In this document: in pieces, positions 26,701 through 32,057 of the stretch | Numbering within the stretch: the stretch's first letter is position 1 | Layout: every line of letters begins with the position of its first letter | DNA from: Prochlorococcus sp. AG-363-P15 | Lineage (GTDB): Bacteria > Cyanobacteriota > Cyanobacteriia > PCC-6307 > Cyanobiaceae | Direction: 5' to 3' | Assembly: GCA_003278175.1 (NCBI GenBank) | Contig: QCGF01000012.1 | Location: 1 to 32,057, forward strand | DNA: 32,057 nt | Made by a program: the position numbers and the translations under genes | Notes under the pieces: model-generated | What the model was told of the DNA's origin: nothing | Databases searched by the model: none | The model's input: the letters and a program-made list of their open reading frames with translations, nothing else

Positions 26701-28113
26701 TTATGTTGACGAAAACCTACGAATCTCTACCCCCTTGTAGTAATGAGTCAATATTCGGCGAAAGTCGATGCCTTTCTTGGCCAAGCCATAAGCACCCCAT
26801 TGACTCATGCCAACTCCATGTCCAGAGCCAGAGCCCTGAACAATTAAAATCCGTTTCTGACCTAGTGGGGGCAACGGTGGTGGTGGTTCCAAAGCAAATA
26901 TAGGGGGTGGTTTTGGAAATGAGTGTGAGCCAGTCAAAAGTAATGGCTGCTTCGAACCCTCTATATCTTGAGGGGGAAGATCAAAGATCAGTCTTCTTAA
27001 AGACCATCTACGACGAAACTCAGGTGAAGACCATCGTTTGTTCGAGAATGCTTCTCTGTTAGATGCTGGTATAAACGATGAATTCTTTGTTTTTTCGCCC
27101 CTTTTGGAGGAATAAGGCGCCGTCTGAAAGCTCACCAAAGTACTTTTCAAACCCAAGCGACTGCGTAACTCCTTCCCCGTCAATTCCAAATCACCTTCTG
27201 GCCCCTCAACCCTCGCGATAAGAGTCCTTCCAGTAGTACTACGTTTAACAATCTGAATCCTTTCCAACCCACCTATTTCAAAAAAGGCAGCTTTCAGTTG
27301 GACAGGATCAAACTGGGTCTTCCACTGATAAGAAGGACTATGTTGATCATGATCAGGAACACTTACTAGGTAAGGCAACTGCTGTTTCCAAACAGCACCA
27401 CTTGCCTCAGTCTCTCCACCAGAACTGCTATGAAAAACGGCGTTAATTAATCGACCTTTATGAGTCAGGACCAGAGAACGGGTCGAATTAACAGCCTTTT
27501 TAGTGCTTTGAGTCTCTGACTCAATGCCCAAATAAACCTGACTAGCTTCTGTTGCTCTGACATCATAATCCTCTTTTTCACTAAGTTTTTTCAATGCATA
27601 TGTCCTTGCAGCAACAGCCTGAGCCTTAAGTGCAGCCATGGGCCAAGATTTAGGCATCTCACTACCAACCACACTCACCAGATACTTTTCAATCCCCAAG
27701 TGATTGACAACTTGTATTAGTCCTCCTCTAAACAGAACTTTTAATTCGCCGCGGTATCGACGTTTCCCTAACCAGATACCTCGAGAATCCTTACTTCGAA
27801 TCTTTAATTCAGACTTAGGGGACAAATAAGACCACTTATTTGCATTTCCATTGATTGCAATAACAAACTGACCTTTCTTTTGACGAATTTTTAAAGTGCT
27901 AACTCTTTTCTCCTTAGAGCTGATTCCATGAACAAGTAATGGTTGATCACCATCAGCACGAAAGCGCAGTTGTTTTGTCTCTAAAACCAATACACGCATA
28001 ACTGGCTCCTGACCAGCCTGAATCTGACCTTCTGAAAAGATGGTCATTATCAAAATGCTTCCAAAAACACCCCAGGTTTTCTGAGGTATCAAACGGCCCA
28101 CAACCAATAACAA
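26701..28113 (-). CDS. SpoIID/LytB-domain envelope protein
   Basis: A 470-aa protein of the SpoIID/LytB family, whose sporulation member is a peptidoglycan lytic transglycosylase. The N-terminus has a signal-like stretch (VFGSILIMTIFSEG). The SpoIID domain shows WPMAALKAQAVAARTYALK at about residue 155, then VFHSSSGGETEASGAVW. The C-terminal signature GSGSGHGVGMSQWGAYGLA follows a long proline- and serine-rich insert. In this non-sporulating cyanobacterium it should act on cell-wall peptidoglycan in the periplasm. The start is probably TTG 28113 or GTG 28101; the first ATG (28047) would lose the signal peptide. Confidence 0.85.
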   Translation of the reverse strand: MLLVVGRLIPQKTWGVFGSILIMTIFSEGQIQAGQEPVMRVLVLETKQLRFRADGDQPLLVHGISSKEKRVSTLKIRQKKGQFVIAINGNANKWSYLSPKSELKIRSKDSRGIWLGKRRYRGELKVLFRGGLIQVVNHLGIEKYLVSVVGSEMPKSWPMAALKAQAVAARTYALKKLSEKEDYDVRATEASQVYLGIESETQSTKKAVNSTRSLVLTHKGRLINAVFHSSSGGETEASGAVWKQQLPYLVSVPDHDQHSPSYQWKTQFDPVQLKAAFFEIGGLERIQIVKRSTTGRTLIARVEGPEGDLELTGKELRSRLGLKSTLVSFQTAPYSSKRGEKTKNSSFIPASNREAFSNKRWSSPEFRRRWSLRRLIFDLPPQDIEGSKQPLLLTGSHSFPKPPPIFALEPPPPLPPLGQKRILIVQGSGSGHGVGMSQWGAYGLAKKGIDFRRILTHYYKGVEIRRFSST

Positions 28114-28199
28114 CTTGAGTACTATTTTGCCTAGAAGATAATAAAAGCGCCAATAAGACGACTACGAGATGACAGGATAAACATTGATAGTTAAAGGCC

Positions 28200-29156
28200 T
28201 TGCAGGTCACCTTCCTAGGTACAAGTTCAGGCGTTCCAACCCGCGCCCGTAACGTTTCCGCAATGGCACTGCGTCTTCCGCAGCGTTCAGAGCTATGGCT
28301 ATTTGACTGTGGAGAAGGGACACAACATCAATTTCTTCGCAGTGAACTCCGCCTTTCCCAACTAAGAAGGGTTTTCATATCTCATATGCATGGAGACCAT
28401 GTATTTGGACTCCCAGGCCTGTTGGCAAGTCTTGGACTAGCAGGGAATAGTCCAGGAGTGGAAATATATGGTCCTGATCAACTAGAAAACTATTTAAAAG
28501 GTGTAATAACAAGCAGCTCAAGCAGAATTAGCTATCCGATAAAGGTGCATCGAGTAAAAGATCGTGCTACTAAAAATCAAATAGTTTTTGATGATGATGA
28601 TTTTCTAGTCACCTGCTGCCAACTCAACCATCGAGTACCAGCATATGCATATAGAGTTGAACAAAAAGCAAGACGAGGTCGTTTTAACCTTGAACTAGCA
28701 CGAGAGCTAGGAATTAAACCAGGTCCGATCTATGCAGCTTTAAAGCAGGGAGAAAATATTCAATTAGAAGATGGCCGCATCATTCAAGGAAAGGATTTTT
28801 GTGGTCCTGATCGACCAGGAACAAGCATTGTCTATTGCACAGATACCTTTTTTTCAGAATCAGCAATTGAGTTGGCTAGAGGGGCGGATCTACTAATTCA
28901 TGAGGCAACCTATGCTCATGAAGATGCAGATTTGGCATATCAGCGGAAACATTCCACGAGCACAATGGCTGCTCAAACAGCTTCAGAAGCAGGTGTTGGT
29001 CAACTTGTTTTAACCCATTTGAGCCCCAGATATGCCCCAGGGAACCGATTAACACCCAATGATCTTCTTAATGAAGCAAAAGCAATATTCCCAAATACCC
29101 TTTTAGCAAAAGACTTTTTGCAAATAGATATAAAACCAGGCTGCAACAGTTCGTGA
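28200..29156 (+). CDS. rnz: Ribonuclease Z (tRNA 3' endonuclease)
   Basis: A 318-aa metallo-beta-lactamase-fold nuclease that trims tRNA 3' trailers. [20 protein letters not shown] begins the fold, and the metal-binding motif is [20 protein letters not shown] near residue 62. [17 protein letters not shown] and [10 protein letters not shown] complete the site. The family's usual N-terminus matches the TTG start at 28200, since no ATG occurs before the fold. It is divergent from the SpoIID gene with an 86-base spacer. Confidence 0.94.
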   Translation: MQVTFLGTSSGVPTRARNVSAMALRLPQRSELWLFDCGEGTQHQFLRSELRLSQLRRVFISHMHGDHVFGLPGLLASLGLAGNSPGVEIYGPDQLENYLKGVITSSSSRISYPIKVHRVKDRATKNQIVFDDDDFLVTCCQLNHRVPAYAYRVEQKARRGRFNLELARELGIKPGPIYAALKQGENIQLEDGRIIQGKDFCGPDRPGTSIVYCTDTFFSESAIELARGADLLIHEATYAHEDADLAYQRKHSTSTMAAQTASEAGVGQLVLTHLSPRYAPGNRLTPNDLLNEAKAIFPNTLLAKDFLQIDIKPGCNSS

Positions 29157-29231
29157 TTCCTTGGCAAAGGTTCCACCACGTCGTGAAAGAATGTCTGGGT
29201 GCGGTTTTTTAGTCAGTCTCTGGCGTCCTCA

Positions 29232-29780
29232 ATGACCTCTCTTATTTCCTTTCTAAAACGGTCCCTTACAAGACTGCTGATATTGGTACCAGTACTTGTT
29301 GGTCTCTGTATCAGCCCGATGTCAGCAGACGCTCTATATCCCACAGATACATCTGATTCCAGTGTTGCCCGCGATCTTCACGGGCAAAATCTGCAAAACA
29401 CCGAATATGTCAAATACGACCTTTCTGGTGCTGACTTAAGCGATGCAGATCTCACTGGTTCATTCTTTAGCGTTTCAAGTCTGCAAAACGCTAATTTGAG
29501 TGGGGCAAATTTCAAAGGCGTCATTGCTTACGCAACCCGCTTTGACAATGCCAACCTTTCCAATACAAATCTCAGTGGTGCAGATCTACTGAAGAGTAAA
29601 TTCCCTGGGGCAAATATTGACGGGGCAGATTTCACGGATGCCTTACTTGATAGGTCTCAGCAGAAGGCTCTTTGTGAGAGAGCTTCTGGCAAAACAGCAG
29701 AAAGCTTGAAATGCGGTTCTTTAAGTGCTGGCTATGTTCCAGCTTCTGAAGGCCAAAACAAGTTTAATCCAGGAACTTAA
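29232..29780 (+). CDS. Exported pentapeptide-repeat protein, probably lumenal
   Basis: From ATG 29232 the protein is about 182 aa; an upstream GTG at 29199 would lengthen the leader. The N-terminus is a signal peptide: basic FLKRSLTR, a hydrophobic core LLILVPVLVGLC, and an Ala-x-Ala site (SADA). About 14 pentapeptide units follow (LSGADLSDADLTG, LQNANLSGANFKG, LSNTNLSGADLLK), forming a right-handed quadrilateral helix. The end has a Cys pair in LCERASGKTAESLKC, as in thylakoid-lumen pentapeptide proteins of the TL17 kind. Lumenal location is inferred. Function unknown. Confidence 0.85.
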   Translation: MTSLISFLKRSLTRLLILVPVLVGLCISPMSADALYPTDTSDSSVARDLHGQNLQNTEYVKYDLSGADLSDADLTGSFFSVSSLQNANLSGANFKGVIAYATRFDNANLSNTNLSGADLLKSKFPGANIDGADFTDALLDRSQQKALCERASGKTAESLKCGSLSAGYVPASEGQNKFNPGT

Positions 29781-29781
29781 A

Positions 29782-29805
29782 TTTAAAGAGGGAAGCCTCT
29801 TTAAA
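29782..29805 (+). terminator. Stem-loop 1 after the pentapeptide gene
   Basis: TTTAAAGAGG and CCTCTTTAAA form a 10-bp stem with a 4-base loop, 1 base after the stop codon. The 3' arm ends in AAA rather than a T-run, so it is an atypical terminator. Confidence 0.55.
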
Positions 29806-29815
29806 AGATTGATCC

Positions 29816-29851
29816 CAAATAGGAGCATGTTTCCCGACATGCTCCTATTTG
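29816..29851. repeat. Stem-loop 2, 15-bp perfect stem
   Basis: CAAATAGGAGCATGT (29816-29830) and its exact complement (29837-29851) flank a 6-base loop. It sits between two other stem-loops and belongs to no gene seen here. Confidence 0.7.
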
Positions 29852-29866
29852 AGTAACTAAATATTA

Positions 29867-29899
29867 AAAGGCCCTTAAATTAAATATTTGAGGGCCTTT
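29867..29899 (-). terminator. Stem-loop 3, bidirectional terminator candidate
   Basis: Arms 29867-29880 and 29886-29899 pair over 14 bases with one G-T wobble (core AAAGGCCCTT) around a TAAAT loop. Read on the minus strand it lies 4 bases after the stop at 29904 and is followed by TTTTAATATTT, so it can end that gene's transcript. On the plus strand it ends in CCTTT. Confidence 0.6.
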
Positions 29900-29903
29900 A
29901 AGC

Positions 29904-30254
29904 TTATTTAGAACCTTTATGAAAGGTATTAGAGTCTTTCTTAGAATTGGGATGCCTGCTATACCACCACTCCTGCATCTCAGAAGAAAATCTACAAGAA
30001 AATAATGTCAATACTGTTTTTGTTGGCTTGTATCCAGGCTGAAGAATCTCAACCGAATAAGAAGGACACCGTCTAGCTGCCATATCCGCAACAAAACGAG
30101 AACCAATCCTTCTCCAGCTTGGTTCTTTACTCTTCCATGCCAAACGCGAACAAGGCCATGGGAGCTCCTCACGATCAAACAATCGACAACAAGGTCCAAT
30201 GACTCGAAAGCTGTACTGTCCACCTTCACTAGGGTGGATAGTTCCATGTGCCAT
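29904..30254 (-). CDS. Small basic Cys-containing protein, unknown function
   Basis: From ATG 30254 a 116-aa basic protein starting AHGTIHPSEGGQYSFRVIGP; a GTG at 30296 would add 14 residues. Four cysteines lie in the N-terminal half (PCC, WPCSRLAW, RRCPSY), with many Arg and Trp residues (SKEPSWRRIGSRF). The cysteines could bind metal or form disulfides, but no known motif is complete. It has no signal peptide or membrane segment. It is downstream of petF but separated by a good terminator, so it probably has its own promoter. Confidence 0.65.
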   Translation of the reverse strand: MAHGTIHPSEGGQYSFRVIGPCCRLFDREELPWPCSRLAWKSKEPSWRRIGSRFVADMAARRCPSYSVEILQPGYKPTKTVLTLFSCRFSSEMQEWWYSRHPNSKKDSNTFHKGSK

Positions 30255-30325
30255 TAAGGCATCAACATTTTTCCTTTCGCGTGTAACAGAACTCACAAAA
30301 TCAAAAGATGGCTTTTAAAAAACAA

Positions 30326-30353
30326 TAAAAAAAGCCACCCCATGAGGGTGGCT
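30326..30353 (-). terminator. Rho-independent terminator of petF
   Basis: On the minus strand AGCCACCC, a 5-base loop and GGGTGGCT form an 8-bp GC-rich stem (30353-30333), followed directly by TTTTTTT (30332-30326). It lies about 58 bases after the petF stop and is the clearest terminator in the window. Confidence 0.88.
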
Positions 30354-30410
30354 GATAAGACTCTGTTTTGCAAGTCTCTAAAACTATCTGAGCAAGAAAC
30401 GAGTCAAGCT

Positions 30411-30710
30411 TTAATAAAGCTCTTCCTCAGCATGAGTTGTGATTGTGCAGTCAGAAGTTGGGTAAGCAACACAAGTCAACAAGAAACCAGCCGAAAGCTG
30501 GTCATCATCCAAAAAGCTTTGATCAGATTGATCTACAGAACCTGAAGTCAACTTGCCTGCACAAGTAGAACATGCACCTGCTCTACAAGAGTAAGGGAGA
30601 TCAATTCCTTGCTCTTCAGCAGCATCAAGGATGTATTGATCATCGGGGACTTCAATAGTGGTGTTTATGCCCTCGCTTTGGTTAACGAGAGTGACCTTGT
30701 AAGAAGCCAT
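30411..30710 (-). CDS. petF: [2Fe-2S] ferredoxin (plant type)
   Basis: A 99-aa soluble electron carrier, reduced by photosystem I and used by ferredoxin-NADP reductase and other enzymes. The cluster ligands are in [14 protein letters not shown] (C-x4-C-x2-C), with the fourth Cys in [13 protein letters not shown]. It ends with the acidic TTHAEEELY of photosynthetic ferredoxins. The open frame runs 26 codons further upstream, but ATG 30710 (ASYKVTLVN) is the family start. The leader has a tandem 9-base repeat and a pyrimidine-rich stretch before the ATG. A strong terminator follows. Confidence 0.95.
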   Translation of the reverse strand: MASYKVTLVNQSEGINTTIEVPDDQYILDAAEEQGIDLPYSCRAGACSTCAGKLTSGSVDQSDQSFLDDDQLSAGFLLTCVAYPTSDCTITTHAEEELY

Positions 30711-30719
30711 AAGTAAAAA

Positions 30720-30737
30720 AAGACCTGAAAGACCTGA
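30720..30737 (-). repeat. Tandem 9-base repeat in the petF leader
   Basis: TCAGGTCTT occurs twice in direct tandem on the minus strand, followed by a T-run and the ATG at 30710. No Shine-Dalgarno is visible, so this pyrimidine-rich segment occupies the ribosome-binding position. Confidence 0.6.
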
Positions 30738-30836
30738 AGTAAAAAATATCACCTCATTATCAATCCTTTTTACATCGATGTGCGGCAATTACATCACCAC
30801 CATGCCCCAAGATGAATCAGTCAAATACTAAAAGGC

Positions 30837-30866
30837 CCTCTCATAAGTAAAACTTATCTTTTGAGG
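30837..30866 (-). terminator. Weak terminator candidate after prmA
   Basis: On the minus strand ATAAGT-TTT-ACTTAT forms a 6-bp hairpin, extended by CCTC/GAGG with unpaired bases between. GGCCTTTTAG follows. It directly abuts the prmA stop. The stem is imperfect. Confidence 0.35.
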
Positions 30867-31781
30867 TTATTTTTTCGGCTTTTTGACCTCTAGCAATGCC
30901 CACTTGTCCTTTTCCACACAACGAACAATTTCCCAGCCCAAAGAATCAAATAAATTTTCTAGCCTTGGCAACTGATCAACCAATATTCCGCTTAACAAAG
31001 CTCGGCCATTAGGCGAAAGGAATTCATCAAAATCCAACGCCAATTTCTCAATTACATGAGCAAGAATGTTGCATAGAAGTAAATCAACTGAATTTCTCTT
31101 CAACTTTCCACGAAGAACATCCAAAGATCCCCTTTCAACACTAAAGCGATCTAAATGGGTTTTATTCAATCTAATGTTTGAAAGACTTGCACAAACTGCC
31201 AGGGAATCAATATCAACTGCCCAAACCTCTTTCGCTCCCAGAATTAAAGCAGCCAAACTCAAAATTCCGCTTCCACATCCAAGGTCAATAATCTTTAAAT
31301 CAACAGGAGGGTTATCTTCTAAAGCTTCTAGACACAAGCGAGTTGTTGGGTGACTCCCAGTACCAAAAGCCATGCCTGGATCCAATCGCAATACAGTTCT
31401 TTGCGAAAATTCTTCTGGGATCTCTAACCAGGCCGGCAAAATCAACAAATTTCTGCCAACTGCATCTGGAGTCCAGTATTGCTTCCAACTTTTGCTCCAA
31501 TCTTCGTCAGCGATCTTTTCCCAAGAAATTTGGGAAATTGATATGCCATTGGAATGAGCCAATGGCATAAGCGAGTTCAGCAGAGAATCTTTCGTAGAGA
31601 TTGACCAATCACAAGAAGGCAACCAGACAAAAAAGGTTCTTTCGTTCAGGTTTTCAGGTAAATATTGAATCGCATAACGACAAATTCCAAGATCTTCGAG
31701 TTTCCAAAAAAACAGCTCCTCAAAATCTGGAAGAGAACTAAAAGATAAGCGCCACCAAAATATGGTTTCAACAAAGCTCAT
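30867..31781 (-). CDS. prmA: Ribosomal protein L11 methyltransferase
   Basis: A 304-aa SAM-dependent enzyme that trimethylates ribosomal protein L11. The N-terminal substrate-binding domain is about residues 1-110. LRLDPGMAFGTGSHPTTRLCLEAL, the PrmA signature, leads into the SAM fold with IIDLGCGSGILSLAA, VDIDSLAV and LLLCNILAHVI. The length matches the family. It is 33 bases downstream of serA on the same strand and probably co-transcribed with it. Confidence 0.95.
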   Translation of the reverse strand: MSFVETIFWWRLSFSSLPDFEELFFWKLEDLGICRYAIQYLPENLNERTFFVWLPSCDWSISTKDSLLNSLMPLAHSNGISISQISWEKIADEDWSKSWKQYWTPDAVGRNLLILPAWLEIPEEFSQRTVLRLDPGMAFGTGSHPTTRLCLEALEDNPPVDLKIIDLGCGSGILSLAALILGAKEVWAVDIDSLAVCASLSNIRLNKTHLDRFSVERGSLDVLRGKLKRNSVDLLLCNILAHVIEKLALDFDEFLSPNGRALLSGILVDQLPRLENLFDSLGWEIVRCVEKDKWALLEVKKPKK

Positions 31782-31814
31782 GAATCAAAAATAAAGCAAA
31801 AGCAGGTCAAACCC

Positions 31815-32057
31815 TCACAAAGTAACTGGATGGGCTTCTTGAATACCGTTAATCGAATGAATGGAAGCCAATAATTCTGAAGGTATTGGATCGTCAATAC
31901 TCAAAACCATCACGGCATCACCCCTGACAATTTTTCGCCCAACTTGCATTGAAGCAATATTGACATTGTGCTCGCCAAGCAAAGAGCCAAGTTGACCAAT
32001 AATCCCAGGCATATCGCGATGTCTTGTGAAAAGCATGTGCTGACTAGGCGAAACATT
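31815..32057 (-). CDS. serA: D-3-phosphoglycerate dehydrogenase, C-terminal part
   Basis: Only the last 80 codons are inside the window; the frame is open to the right edge. The visible part is the C-terminal ACT regulatory domain: SPSQHMLFTRHRDMPGIIGQ, then LLGEHNVNIASMQVGRK, then GDAVMVLSIDDPIP and a final GIQEAHPVTL. This matches the serine-binding ACT domain of cyanobacterial SerA, which starts serine synthesis from 3-phosphoglycerate. The catalytic domains are not visible, so the identification rests on the ACT domain. prmA follows. Confidence 0.88.
   Translation of the reverse strand, partial: NVSPSQHMLFTRHRDMPGIIGQLGSLLGEHNVNIASMQVGRKIVRGDAVMVLSIDDPIPSELLASIHSINGIQEAHPVTL

Noticed and set aside
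1-32057. Search for tRNA, rRNA, CRISPR, insertion sequences, phage or defence genes
   Set aside because: No cloverleaf, spaced repeat array, transposase or integrase motif was seen; the window is core metabolism and envelope genes.

Overview
The window reads as core chromosome of a marine unicellular cyanobacterium, most likely a low-light Prochlorococcus or a close relative. The reasons are an AT-rich sequence, very tight gene packing, an NblS/DspA-type sensor kinase, kaiB and kaiC with no kaiA in the usual place, a plant-type [2Fe-2S] ferredoxin, and several cyanobacteria-restricted families (DUF1825, DUF3086, DUF3119). No tRNA, rRNA, CRISPR array, insertion sequence, phage gene or recognisable defence system was seen. 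The strain cannot be named from the sequence alone.

Layout. Bases 1-3924 (+) hold a 5'-truncated GPH/MFS-type transporter, an MlaE-like ABC permease, DUF3119 and DUF3086 proteins, and plsY. pyrF, tyrS and a DUF1825 gene (-) run to 6297. Bases 6298-6728 have no intact gene but carry what looks like a frameshifted gene remnant on the minus strand. A GIY-YIG-like nuclease and pepA (+) follow, then a small 70-aa minus-strand gene. Bases 9329-16375 form an envelope-biogenesis run on the minus strand: purC, bamA/omp85, lpxC, fabZ, lpxA, lpxB, msrA. Upstream of it is an unknown secreted protein. purD and nblS (+) converge on kaiC-kaiB (-). rplU-rpmA (+) are divergent from kaiB. A methyltransferase (-), truB (+), nagB and a SpoIID/LytB protein (-), then rnz and a lumenal pentapeptide protein (+) follow. 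The window closes on the minus strand with a small Cys-containing protein, petF, prmA and the 3' end of serA.

How the genes work together. The bam/lpx/fabZ block makes lipid A precursors and inserts outer-membrane proteins. MlaE, plsY and SpoIID add phospholipid and peptidoglycan functions. NblS and KaiBC bring light/stress sensing and timing side by side.

Most of the region is ordinary core genome. The observations most worth following are: three QxxLF (sliding-clamp-like) motifs in the N-terminus of the GIY-YIG protein; the kaiA-less clock locus with a shortened KaiC tail and a 33-codon ORF in the gap; a perfect 22-bp inverted repeat without a U-tract next to a possible 34-45-aa protein; three different stem-loops in tandem at 29782-29899; and paired cysteines in the predicted surface loops of Omp85.
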